A DNA stretch of 7,868 nt from an uncultured Eubacteriales bacterium (GCA_900542615.1 UQOG01000092.1:1-7868), one strand, 5' to 3'; shown: positions 1-6,109, counted from the first letter of the stretch. The notes: a model not told the origin generated them from the sequence alone. Made by a program: numbers and translations.

Positions 1-185
1 AGGAAGCCGCTTTAGCGGCGACGCGCAACGACCTTTGCGAACTGCGAGGGGGGCGGAGCCCCCAACGGGGTCCAGGGGCAGCGCCCCTGGCAGCCCCCCC
101 ACGGCGCCCGGCGGAGCGCCCCCAACAGGGTCCAGGGGCAGCCCCTCCGCAGCAAAGCCTCCGGCGCCGGGCCTTACGCGAACGT
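1..185. repeat. GC-rich intergenic repeat region downstream of the argS-serS operon
   Basis: No convincing gene lies here. Two imperfect direct copies of a unit of about 38 nt are visible, at roughly 52-90 and 111-150. Each runs GGCGGAGC, a C-run with AAC, then GGGTCCAGGGGCAGC. The first copy contains a perfect inverted repeat (CCAGGGGC at 72-79, GCCCCTGG at 83-90). Other self-complementary stretches are GCCGCT/AGCGGC at 6-19 and the palindrome CCGGCGCCGG at 161-170. Similar 'CAGGGGC...GCCCCTGGACCCC' elements are, to my knowledge, scattered between genes in many gut Clostridia; that is recall, not a search. The region lies just past the last gene of the leftward operon and could form RNA hairpins there, but no T-tract follows, so I do not call it a terminator. 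Predicted reading frames through it are low-complexity Gly/Pro/Arg and are artefacts of composition. Confidence 0.6.
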
Positions 186-620
186 TCAGGGCCGGGGCTG
201 GTATTCCAGGATACCCAGGGGCTGGCCGTAATCGATGGAAAGGCGTTGCTCCGCCAGGGTATAGGGAAGGGCCTGGGAGACCCGGCCCACATGGTCGTAG
301 ATCAGGATGGCATGAACGGAGAGACCGATCCGGTAGACGGTGCGGATGCCGGCGGGCTGGTTTTCCTCCACCATTTCCCCGGCCACAGGGTCAAAGGTAA
401 GGACGAAATCCGGGTCGTAAACGTCCACCCACTGGCAAGCGGAGAGGCTGGCCCAAGGGGAGGCAGGGGTCTCCGAAGGCGCCGGGGCGACGGTAGGGGT
501 GGGGTCAGGGGAAAGGGAAGGCGGAAGCCGGCCCGGCCCGGGGACGCAAGCGCCCAGGCAGCAGGCCAGCCCCAGGATGCATAGGCAAGCCAGAAAGCAG
601 CGTCCCTTTCCCTCGGCCAT
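186..620 (-). CDS. Small predicted lipoprotein of unknown function
   Basis: This 144-residue protein is probably exported and lipid-anchored. Residues 8-21 are hydrophobic and lead into a lipobox, Leu-Gly-Ala-Cys, with the lipidated Cys at 25. A Pro/Ser/Thr-rich linker (about 27-57) follows, then a compact domain of about 85 residues with alternating hydrophobics (for example DFVLTFDPV and HAILIYDHVGRV). I recognise no family and propose no function. The ATG is only 2 nt beyond the serS stop and has no strong Shine-Dalgarno sequence, so translation is probably coupled to serS by re-initiation. It is the last gene of the leftward argS-serS operon. The n-region is short, with one Lys and one Arg, and four Cys cluster around the h-region, slightly untidy for a signal peptide. 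The reading frame and codon use match its operon neighbours, which supports a real gene. Confidence 0.75.
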   Translation of the reverse strand: MAEGKGRCFLACLCILGLACCLGACVPGPGRLPPSLSPDPTPTVAPAPSETPASPWASLSACQWVDVYDPDFVLTFDPVAGEMVEENQPAGIRTVYRIGLSVHAILIYDHVGRVSQALPYTLAEQRLSIDYGQPLGILEYQPRP

Positions 621-622
621 GG

Positions 623-1894
623 TTAGCGCCCGATGAATTCGCAGCCCATGTAGGGGACCAGGGCGTCGGGCACCTTTACGGAGCCATCCGCCTGCTGGTA
701 GTTTTCCAATATGGCGGCCACAGTGCGGCCCACGGCCACGCCGCTGCCGTTGAGGGTATGGACCAGCTCGGGCTTGGCGCCCTTTTCCCGGCGGAAGCGG
801 ATCTGGGCCCGGCGGGCCTGGAAATCCTCGAAGTTGGAGCAGGAGCTGATCTCCACATACCGGCCGTAGCTGGGCATCCAGACCTCCAGGTCATAGGTCT
901 TGGCGGAGGAGAAGCCCAAATCGCCGGTGGAGAGCACCACCACCCGATAGGGCAGCCCCAGGCCCTGAAGCACCCGCTCCGCATCCTGGGTGAGGCTTTC
1001 CAGCTCCTGATAGGAGTCCTCGGGCTTGGTGAATTTCACCAGCTCTACCTTATTGAATTGGTGCTGGCGGATCAGGCCCCGGGTATCCCGGCCGGCGCTG
1101 CCCGCCTCGCTGCGGAAGCAGGCGCTGTAGGCGCAGTATTTGATGGGCAAGCTGTCCCCGTCCAGGATCTCGTCCCGGTGCAGGTTGGTGACGGGCACCT
1201 CGGCGGTGGGGATCAGGAAATAATCCGTGCCCGCCACCTTGAAGGCGTCCTCCTCAAACTTGGGCAATTGGCCCGTGCCGGTCATGGAGGCCCGGTTCAC
1301 CATATAGGGCGGGAAGATCTCCGTATAGCCGTGCTGGGTGTGGGTGTCCAGGTAATAGCTGATGATGGCCCGCTCCAGCCGGCTGCCCAGGCCCCGGTAC
1401 ACGGTGAACCGGGCGCCGGTGATTTTGCCGGCCCGGGCGAAATCCAGGATGTTCAGGCTCTCGCCGATGTCCCAATGGGCCTTGGGCTGGAAGGCAAAGT
1501 CCGTGGGCTCCCCCCAGCGGCGCAGCTCTTCGTTGGCGGTATCGTCCGCGCCCTCGGGCACGGATTCGTGGGGGATGTTGGGCACCCCCATAAGCATGGC
1601 GTTCAGGGTGTCGTCCATTTCCCCCAGGGTGCTGTCCAGGGCCTTGATCTTGTCCGCCACTTCCTTCATCTCCGCCATGACGGCCGAAGTGTCCTCCCCG
1701 GCCTTTTTCATCTTGGGGATCTGGGCGGAAACCTGGTTCCGCCGGGCTTTAAGGGCTTCCACCTGCTGCATCAGCTCCCGGCGCTTTTCGTCCAGGGCCA
1801 ATAATTCCGTCACGTCCGCGCCCTTGTTCCGGCGCTTGCGCATGGCTTCCCGCAATGCCTCCGGGTTGTTGCGGATGCGTTTGAGATCCAACAT
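623..1894 (-). CDS. serS: Seryl-tRNA synthetase
   Basis: SerRS charges tRNA-Ser (and tRNA-Sec where present) with serine in the cytoplasm, using ATP. The 423-residue length is normal for a bacterial enzyme. An N-terminal helical arm (about 30-100), rich in Glu, Lys, Arg and Met, forms the antiparallel coiled coil that grips the long variable arm of tRNA-Ser. The class II catalytic core follows: motif 1 around 160-200 (GARF...RAIISYYLDTH...FPP), the serine-binding TAE at 230-232, motif 2 at 260-280 (FRSEAGSAGRDTRG, then RQHQF), and motif 3 at 381-400 (LNGSG..VGRT). All are intact. The start is set by a GGAGG site in the leader (complement of 1905-1910), about 10 nt from the ATG. It lies 63 nt downstream of argS on the same strand with no promoter or terminator visible between, so the two are probably co-transcribed. 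I saw no T-box element. Two serine tRNA genes lie 3.6 kb away on the other strand. Confidence 0.98.
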   Translation of the reverse strand: MLDLKRIRNNPEALREAMRKRRNKGADVTELLALDEKRRELMQQVEALKARRNQVSAQIPKMKKAGEDTSAVMAEMKEVADKIKALDSTLGEMDDTLNAMLMGVPNIPHESVPEGADDTANEELRRWGEPTDFAFQPKAHWDIGESLNILDFARAGKITGARFTVYRGLGSRLERAIISYYLDTHTQHGYTEIFPPYMVNRASMTGTGQLPKFEEDAFKVAGTDYFLIPTAEVPVTNLHRDEILDGDSLPIKYCAYSACFRSEAGSAGRDTRGLIRQHQFNKVELVKFTKPEDSYQELESLTQDAERVLQGLGLPYRVVVLSTGDLGFSSAKTYDLEVWMPSYGRYVEISSCSNFEDFQARRAQIRFRREKGAKPELVHTLNGSGVAVGRTVAAILENYQQADGSVKVPDALVPYMGCEFIGR

Positions 1895-1957
1895 GGTTCC
1901 TTATCCTCCAGTTATGTAAATTTGGATTGCATGTTCGTCGCTGCGGCCCAAGGGGGC

Positions 1958-3661
1958 TCACATCCGCTCCGGGGCCTGGAGCCCCACCAGGTACAGGCCG
2001 GTACGCAGCACGTCCCGGGCCCCCTGGGTCAGGGCCAGCCGGGCGGACCGGAGGGGGATATCCTCCACCATGATCCGGTTGTCGTAATAGAATTTGTTGT
2101 AGGCCGCCGCAATATCCATGGTGGCCCGGGCCACCAGATAGGGCTCGTTTTTCCCGGCCGCGGCCTGGATGGCGGCGGGGAAGGCGTCCAGGGCCTTGAT
2201 CAGGGCCATGGCCCCGGCGTCGGTGATAAGGGCGGCGTCGATGGCCGCCGGGTCAAAGGCGACCCCCGCTTCCTGGGCCTTGCGCAGCACCGAACAGCAC
2301 CGGGCATGGGTATATTGCACGTAGGGGCCGGTCTCCCCGTCGAAGTTGAGCACCTTGTCCCAGGCGAATACCGTATCCTTGATGCGGCTGGTATATAGGA
2401 CCCCCCATACCACCGCGCCGACCCCCACCGCCTCGGCGGCGGCGTCCTTATCCGCAAGGTCGGGGCTCTTTTCCTCCATGATGGCCCGGGTCTTCTGCAC
2501 GGCTGCGTCCAGCACGTCGTCCAGGTAGACCACGTTGCCGTGGCGGGTGGAAAGGGTGCCCTCCGCCATGGAGACCATGCCGAATTGCACATGCTCGCAA
2601 TCCTGCACCCAGTCGTACCCCATCAGCTCCAGCACCTTGAACAGCTGCCGGAAGTGAAGGGCCTGCTGATAGGCCACCACATAGAGGGATTTAACGAAAT
2701 CATAGGTTTTTTTCCGGTAGATGGCGGTGGCCAGGTCCCGGGTGGCGTATAGGGTGGCCCCGTCGCTGCGGAGGATGATGCAGGGCGGCATATCGTAGGC
2801 CGACAGATCTACGATGCTGGCCCCGTCGTCCACCTTCAAAAGGCCCTTATCCCGCAACTCCTGGATCACCGGGCCCATCTTGTCCTCATAAAAGCTCTCC
2901 CCGGCATAGCTGTCAAAGGCGACCCCCAGCCGGTGGTATACCCGGCCCACCTCTTTTAGGGTCAGGTCCTTGAATTGCTTCCAAAGGCCCACGGCCTCCG
3001 GGTCCCCGGATTCGATCTTCTTGAACCAGGCCCGGGCCTGGTCGTTCATTTCGGGCTTTTGCTCCGCCTCCTGGTGGAAGCGCACATACAGGGCCACCAG
3101 CTCCCGCACCGTGCATTCCGGCACAGGCTTGTCCCCCCACAGCTTATAGGCCACGATCATCTTGCCGAACTGGGTGCCCCAGTCCCCCAGATGGTTGATG
3201 GCCACCGCCCGGTAGCCCAGGTGGTTATAGATCCGGTAGAGGGAATTGCCGATGGCGGTGCTGGGCAAATGGCCGATATGGAAGGGCTTGGCGATGTTGA
3301 TGGAGGAATAGTCCATGCAAACATGCCGGCCGCCCCCCAGGTTTGCCTTGCCGTAATCCGGGCCCGCCTGCAATACCCGGGCAAGCACCCCGGCGGCATA
3401 GGCGGCCTGGTCGGCGAAGAAGTTGAGATACCCGCCCTTGGCCTCGCACCGGGCGATGCCCGGGGGCAGGGGCAGGGAAGCGGCCAGCTCCGCGGCGATG
3501 GCAGGAGGGGCTTTGCGCAGGCTTTTTGCCAGGCGGAAGCAGGGGAAGGCATAGTCCCCCATGGCAGGGTCCGGCGGGGTTTCCAGCCACCCGGAAAGTT
3601 CTTGGGGGTCCAGGCCGGTTTGTTGGGCCAAGGCGGCGGCCAAAGCGGTCTTATTGTCCAT
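1958..3661 (-). CDS. argS: Arginyl-tRNA synthetase
   Basis: ArgRS attaches arginine to tRNA-Arg using ATP; like GlnRS and GluRS it needs the tRNA for activation. The 567 residues contain the N-terminal Add1 domain (about 1-100), the class I HIGH motif (128-131, within AKPFHIGH), the HFRQLF segment (336-341), a degenerate second signature LSTRHG (370-375) where KMSKS would be, and a C-terminal DALR anticodon-binding domain (about 445-567) ending in the typical GLQAPERM. Many ArgRS lack the KMSK lysine and are thought to use a Lys just before HIGH instead; Lys125 is present here. The frame stays open for 50 codons upstream, to 3811. I chose ATG 3661 because GGAG sits 6 nt before it, homology begins there, and the extension would start upstream of the predicted transcription start. 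It is the first gene of the leftward operon with serS and the lipoprotein. Confidence 0.97.
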   Translation of the reverse strand: MDNKTALAAALAQQTGLDPQELSGWLETPPDPAMGDYAFPCFRLAKSLRKAPPAIAAELAASLPLPPGIARCEAKGGYLNFFADQAAYAAGVLARVLQAGPDYGKANLGGGRHVCMDYSSINIAKPFHIGHLPSTAIGNSLYRIYNHLGYRAVAINHLGDWGTQFGKMIVAYKLWGDKPVPECTVRELVALYVRFHQEAEQKPEMNDQARAWFKKIESGDPEAVGLWKQFKDLTLKEVGRVYHRLGVAFDSYAGESFYEDKMGPVIQELRDKGLLKVDDGASIVDLSAYDMPPCIILRSDGATLYATRDLATAIYRKKTYDFVKSLYVVAYQQALHFRQLFKVLELMGYDWVQDCEHVQFGMVSMAEGTLSTRHGNVVYLDDVLDAAVQKTRAIMEEKSPDLADKDAAAEAVGVGAVVWGVLYTSRIKDTVFAWDKVLNFDGETGPYVQYTHARCCSVLRKAQEAGVAFDPAAIDAALITDAGAMALIKALDAFPAAIQAAAGKNEPYLVARATMDIAAAYNKFYYDNRIMVEDIPLRSARLALTQGARDVLRTGLYLVGLQAPERM

Positions 3662-3785
3662 GTCGATCTCCAATAATATTAGGATGTCAGGGCCAGGGCC
3701 CTGCAAATCGTTGCAAAGGGAAAAGGGGCAAGCCTGCCGGATATTCCGGTTTTCGGCCCCCATTTTCCCAGTATGCCAATGGTAT
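3662..3785 (-). other. Predicted argS 5' leader
   Basis: About 124 nt separate the predicted transcription start (near 3785) from the argS ATG. The leader contains a perfect inverted repeat at 3688-3703 (CAGGGC, CCTG loop, GCCCTG on the transcribed strand) and a small CCGG-AATAT-CCGG hairpin (complement of 3737-3749). There is no T-tract after the larger hairpin and no T-box antiterminator sequence, so no attenuator can be claimed. The GGAG ribosome site lies 6 nt before the ATG. The leader is longer than translation needs, which leaves room for unrecognised control. Confidence 0.45.
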
Positions 3786-3791
3786 TTTCCA

Positions 3792-3820
3792 ATTATATCA
3801 CATGGCCGCAAAATTGTTAA
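3792..3820 (-). promoter_or_regulatory. Promoter of the argS-serS-lipoprotein operon
   Basis: On the minus strand, TTAACA (complement of 3815-3820) and TATAAT (complement of 3792-3797) are separated by exactly 17 nt. The -10 is extended (TGATATAAT). This matches a housekeeping sigma-A promoter in 11 of 12 hexamer positions. Transcription should start near 3785. It is back to back with the rightward sortase promoter; 11 nt separate the two -35 boxes. Confidence 0.85.
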
Positions 3821-3831
3821 CGGATATCGCC

Positions 3832-3860
3832 TTGTTTCCCCTGTTGGAGAATGATATAAT
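3832..3860 (+). promoter_or_regulatory. Promoter of the sortase-peptidase operon
   Basis: TTGTTT (3832-3837), a 17-nt spacer and TATAAT (3855-3860), preceded by TG to give an extended -10 (TGATATAAT, 3852-3860). The -35 is only a 4/6 match, as is common with an extended -10. The expected start, 6-8 nt after the -10, is 3866-3868, which coincides with the ATG at 3867. The mRNA would therefore have little or no 5' untranslated region. Confidence 0.75.
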
Positions 3861-3866
3861 CCGCTT

Positions 3867-4661
3867 ATGGAAAACGATCGTATAGAAATGAAGCAGACGC
3901 CTGAAAATAATCAGGATGAACGGAAAAAACAACGGGCCCGCCGGCTGAACTGGCTGCTCCTTGCGGGGAGTATCCTCCTGTTCATCGCGGGGGTGGTGGT
4001 GCTGATCCGGCAATATGTATTCATACCTGGGGAATATGTGGCGCCCGCCACCCCCACGCCGGCCATGACCAGCGCCCCGGCCACCCCCGGCCAAACCCCG
4101 GAGGCGACCCCCAGCCCCACCCCCTATGTGAAGAAGATCCCTGTGACCCTCCACTTTGTGGACCGGGAGGTTTCCTGTCCCATCGTGCCGGTGGGGATCA
4201 TCCAGGCCACGGACAAGGACGATCAGCCCCTTTATGACGATGCGGGCAATCCCCTGTACACCATGGATACCCTGGATTCCGAAAAGGAAGCCGCCTGGTT
4301 GGAGACCGGGCCCTCCCCGGGGGAATACGGCAACGCCATCCTCAACGGCCACATCACCTGGAAGAAGGTGGCGGGGGTATTCTCCGTATTGAAGGACATC
4401 CAGATCGGCGAGAACATTGCCGTCACCTTTGAGGACGGCAGCGTAGCGTATTTCCAGGTAACCAGCCGGGATGTATTCACCATAGACGATTATCCCGAAT
4501 GGGTCATGGCCACGGATACGGGGGATACCCGCATGACCATGATCACCTGCGGCGGGGACTGGAACAGCAGCGCGGGCACCCACAACGACCGGATCGTGGT
4601 GGTGGCCAAGCCCGTGGAGGATGCGGGGAGCAGCCAGCCTGCCGCCACCCCCCAAGAGTAG
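3867..4661 (+). CDS. Membrane-anchored sortase-family transpeptidase (class F/E-like)
   Basis: Sortases are extracytoplasmic cysteine transpeptidases that cut a sorting motif and join the protein to the wall or to another protein. This 264-residue protein has a charged cytoplasmic N-terminus (1-27), one membrane helix (about 28-47), a Pro/Thr/Ala-rich linker (60-87), and a catalytic domain (about 90-247). The triad residues are visible: His162 in LNGHI, Cys228 in ITCGG, and Arg242 in HNDRIVVVA. The TCGG and R(I/V)VVVA context resembles the actinobacterial class F/E group more than SrtA, but I cannot place the class by eye. A low-complexity tail follows (253-264). No LPXTG-type substrate is in the window, so its target is unknown. 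The start is uncertain: ATG 3867 has no Shine-Dalgarno and falls on the predicted transcription start; ATG 3888 is in frame but has no good site either. It is followed after 15 nt by a membrane peptidase. Confidence 0.85.
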   Translation: MENDRIEMKQTPENNQDERKKQRARRLNWLLLAGSILLFIAGVVVLIRQYVFIPGEYVAPATPTPAMTSAPATPGQTPEATPSPTPYVKKIPVTLHFVDREVSCPIVPVGIIQATDKDDQPLYDDAGNPLYTMDTLDSEKEAAWLETGPSPGEYGNAILNGHITWKKVAGVFSVLKDIQIGENIAVTFEDGSVAYFQVTSRDVFTIDDYPEWVMATDTGDTRMTMITCGGDWNSSAGTHNDRIVVVAKPVEDAGSSQPAATPQE

Positions 4662-4666
4662 AGGAG
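4662..4666 (+). promoter_or_regulatory. Ribosome binding site of the YugP-like gene
   Basis: AGGAG begins directly after the sortase stop codon (TAG, 4659-4661) and lies 10 nt before the ATG at 4677. It fixes this start and shows that the gene is translated from the sortase transcript. Confidence 0.7.
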
Positions 4667-4676
4667 CGAATAACCT

Positions 4677-5375
4677 ATGATCTATCCCTATGGCCTGTAT
4701 TATGACCCGCTGATCCTGGCGGTGCTCGCGGTATTCATCCTGGGCCTGATCGCCCAGGGGGGCGTAACCCGCGCCTTTTCCAAATATTCCAAGCAGCCCG
4801 CCTCCTCCGGCCTGACCGGCCAGGAGGTGGCCCAACGGCTGCTGTACCAAGGGGGCAGCAGCGTGACCATCCGGCCGGTGCGCGGCTCCCTGACGGACCA
4901 TTTCGACCCCCGGAACCAGACCGTGGGCCTATCCGACAGCGTTTACGGCAGCCGTTCCATCGCCGCCCTGGCGGTGGCCGCCCATGAGATCGGCCACGTG
5001 ATGCAATATGAGGAGGGGTATTTCCCCATTCGCCTGCGCAACGCCATCCTGCCCGTGGCTTCTCTGGGCTCCGGCGCGGCCCCCTGGATCGTGGTGCTGG
5101 GGCTGATCTTCGGCATGGGGGACCTGGCCATGGCCGGGGTATGGCTGTTTGGGGCGGTGCTGGCGTTCCAGCTCATCACCCTGCCGGTGGAGCTCAACGC
5201 CTCCCGTCGCGCCTTGGTTATGCTCCAGGACGGCGGCTTCCTCTCCTACGACGAGACCCCCGCCGCCCGCAAGGTGCTCCGGGCGGCTGCCATGACCTAT
5301 GTGGTGGCGGTGCTCAGCGCCCTGGTCACCTTCCTGCGGCTGTTTTTGATGGCCCGCCGCTCCAGCCGGGATTGA
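4677..5375 (+). CDS. YugP-like membrane zinc metallopeptidase
   Basis: This 232-residue integral membrane protein matches the Zn-peptidase family of Bacillus subtilis YugP (Pfam Zn_peptidase_2). An N-terminal membrane helix (about 9-27) opens with the family-typical PYG.YYDP. A conserved SLTDHFDPRNQTVGLS block follows (71-86), then the zinc site HEIGH (103-107), two or more hydrophobic helices (about 124-146 and 149-169), and LPVELNASRRAL (169-180), whose Glu172 is the likely third zinc ligand. A last helix (about 205-224) ends with basic residues. All expected metal ligands are present. Its substrate is not established in any member I know of. It follows the sortase by 15 nt and shares its promoter and terminator, so the two probably act together at the membrane or wall; that link is inference. 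Confidence 0.9.
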   Translation: MIYPYGLYYDPLILAVLAVFILGLIAQGGVTRAFSKYSKQPASSGLTGQEVAQRLLYQGGSSVTIRPVRGSLTDHFDPRNQTVGLSDSVYGSRSIAALAVAAHEIGHVMQYEEGYFPIRLRNAILPVASLGSGAAPWIVVLGLIFGMGDLAMAGVWLFGAVLAFQLITLPVELNASRRALVMLQDGGFLSYDETPAARKVLRAAAMTYVVAVLSALVTFLRLFLMARRSSRD

Positions 5376-5382
5376 TATTGCC

Positions 5383-5414
5383 AAGGGGCGATGGCCTTCG
5401 CCATCGCCCCTTTT
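5383..5414 (+). terminator. Rho-independent terminator of the sortase-peptidase operon
   Basis: A perfect 13-bp stem (AAGGGGCGATGGC / GCCATCGCCCCTT) with a CTTC loop is followed by a short T-run. It starts 7 nt after the peptidase stop codon and lies upstream of the tRNA promoter, so it insulates the two units. Confidence 0.9.
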
Positions 5415-5436
5415 CCCAGGTTTTCTCCGGAATGCC

Positions 5437-5465
5437 TTGACAATCCGGTGCCTTATTGCTATAAT
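5437..5465 (+). promoter_or_regulatory. Promoter of the serine tRNA genes
   Basis: Perfect consensus: TTGACA (5437-5442), 17-nt spacer, TATAAT (5460-5465), with TGC immediately before the -10 (extended -10). Transcription should start near 5472, about 13 nt before the first tRNA. A consensus promoter of this strength is typical of stable RNA genes. Confidence 0.92.
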
Positions 5466-5484
5466 ATCCAAGCATGAATAACTC

Positions 5485-5573
5485 GGAGAGATGTCTGAGT
5501 GGTTTAAGGAGCCGGTCTTGAAAACCGGTGATGTCGAAAGGCACCGGGGGTTCGAATCCCTCTCTCTCCGCCA
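5485..5573 (+). tRNA. tRNA-Ser (UGA anticodon)
   Basis: Class II tRNA with a long variable arm. Acceptor stem GGAGAGA (5485-5491) pairs with TCTCTCC (5563-5569), followed by discriminator G and an encoded CCA (5571-5573). The anticodon stem CCGGT/ACCGG encloses CTTGAAA, giving anticodon TGA. The T-arm has GGTTCGAATCC. It reads UCA and, by wobble, other UCN codons. It is the first gene after a consensus promoter, probably co-transcribed with the second serine tRNA 44 nt downstream. Confidence 0.97.
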
Positions 5574-5617
5574 AACCGCCAGCATGGCCGGGCTTATCCC
5601 CTACCAATATCATATAC

Positions 5618-5710
5618 GGAGAAGTACCCAAGTGGCTGTAAGGGGCTCCCCTGCTAAGGGAGTAGGCTGGGGTGACTGGCGCGAGGGTTCGAATCCCTCC
5701 TTCTCCGCCA
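5618..5710 (+). tRNA. tRNA-Ser (GCU anticodon)
   Basis: Class II tRNA. Acceptor stem GGAGAAG (5618-5624) pairs with CTTCTCC (5700-5706), then discriminator G and an encoded CCA (5708-5710). The anticodon stem CTCCC/GGGAG encloses CTGCTAA, giving anticodon GCT, which reads AGC and AGU. The variable arm is long and the T-arm has GGTTCGAATCC. With the preceding UGA isoacceptor it covers two serine codon families. I see no separate promoter in the 44 nt between them, so a dicistronic tRNA transcript is likely. Confidence 0.97.
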
Positions 5711-5711
5711 A

Positions 5712-5741
5712 CGGCCCGGAGCAAAATTGCGCTCCGGGCCG
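5712..5741 (+). terminator. Hairpin after the tRNA genes, possible weak terminator
   Basis: An 11-bp perfect stem (CGGCCCGGAGC / GCTCCGGGCCG) with an 8-nt loop starts 2 nt after the tRNA CCA end. The following CATCTATTC is only moderately T-rich. It could terminate the tRNA transcript, mark a 3' processing boundary, or allow partial read-through into the small gene at 5831, which has no obvious promoter of its own. Confidence 0.5.
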
Positions 5742-5816
5742 CATCTATTCAAAGGAGATTGCCCATAGGCAGGGGACGTAGAGGCGCTTACAAAAGAAGA
5801 ACGAAAACAAACCGCA

Positions 5817-5824
5817 GGGGGAGG
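5817..5824 (+). promoter_or_regulatory. Ribosome binding site of the 71-residue protein
   Basis: GGGGGAGG lies 6 nt before the ATG at 5831. It decides the start over in-frame alternatives upstream. Another Shine-Dalgarno-like AAAGGAG sits at 5751-5757, with no standard start codon at a suitable distance. Confidence 0.75.
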
Positions 5825-5830
5825 AACGCA

Positions 5831-6046
5831 ATGCAAAAGGTAGTTTATATCAGCAACAGCCGGGATTACACGGAACAGAACGATATCAACGACAACAAAT
5901 ACCTTACGCGCATCAACAGCCTATTGCAAGACGGCTGGGTCATCGCCCAGATGAATACCCAAACGGTGGCTGTGGATCCCAAGCTGGAAAGCTACCTTCA
6001 TAAAGAGACCCTGGTCTCCTTCGTCATTTTAGAGAAGCCCGAATAA
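5831..6046 (+). CDS. Small conserved-looking protein of unknown function, 71 residues
   Basis: A short soluble protein with no signal peptide or membrane segment. It starts with a beta-like KVVYISNS, has an acidic and Asn-rich middle (YTEQNDINDN), then a helix-turn-strand pattern (RINSLLQDGWVIAQM) and a hydrophobic strand near the end (LVSFVILEKPE). The 'LL..GW.v' followed by a terminal strand recalls small DUF4177-like proteins, but the match is weak and I assign no family. The strong ribosome site at 5817-5824 selects ATG 5831. The frame stays open upstream through the tRNA, but that extension is basic and unlike the rest. It sits between the serine tRNA genes and a strong terminator, so transcription either reads through from the tRNA promoter or begins at a promoter I cannot see. 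Confidence 0.8.
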   Translation: MQKVVYISNSRDYTEQNDINDNKYLTRINSLLQDGWVIAQMNTQTVAVDPKLESYLHKETLVSFVILEKPE

Positions 6047-6065
6047 GGCGCCTTGTATCATATGT

Positions 6066-6109
6066 ACCCCCGTGGCCGCAAGGTCTGCTTTGCGACCGCG
6101 GGGGTTTTT
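6066..6109 (+). terminator. Strong rho-independent terminator after the 71-residue gene
   Basis: A long stem of 18 paired positions (6066-6083 with 6088-6105), with one C-A mismatch and two G-U pairs, closes a UCUG loop. It starts ACCCCCG and ends CGGGGGT, followed directly by more T (6105-6109). It begins 20 nt after the stop codon and closes this transcription unit. Confidence 0.9.

Noticed and set aside
758..1804. 348-codon open frame on the plus strand inside serS
   Set aside because: Antisense to an intact serS with all class II motifs; low-complexity composition and no domain.
1895..1957. Promoter or T-box between argS and serS
   Set aside because: The 63-nt gap shows no paired -35/-10 hexamers and is too short for a T-box leader; only the serS ribosome site is visible.
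3662..3811. 50-codon N-terminal extension of argS
   Set aside because: It begins upstream of the predicted transcription start, and the ATG at 3661 has its own GGAG site and the family-typical N-terminus.
5672..5830. Start of the 71-residue gene at 5672
   Set aside because: It lies inside the tRNA-Ser(GCU) gene; the strong ribosome site at 5817-5824 supports ATG 5831.
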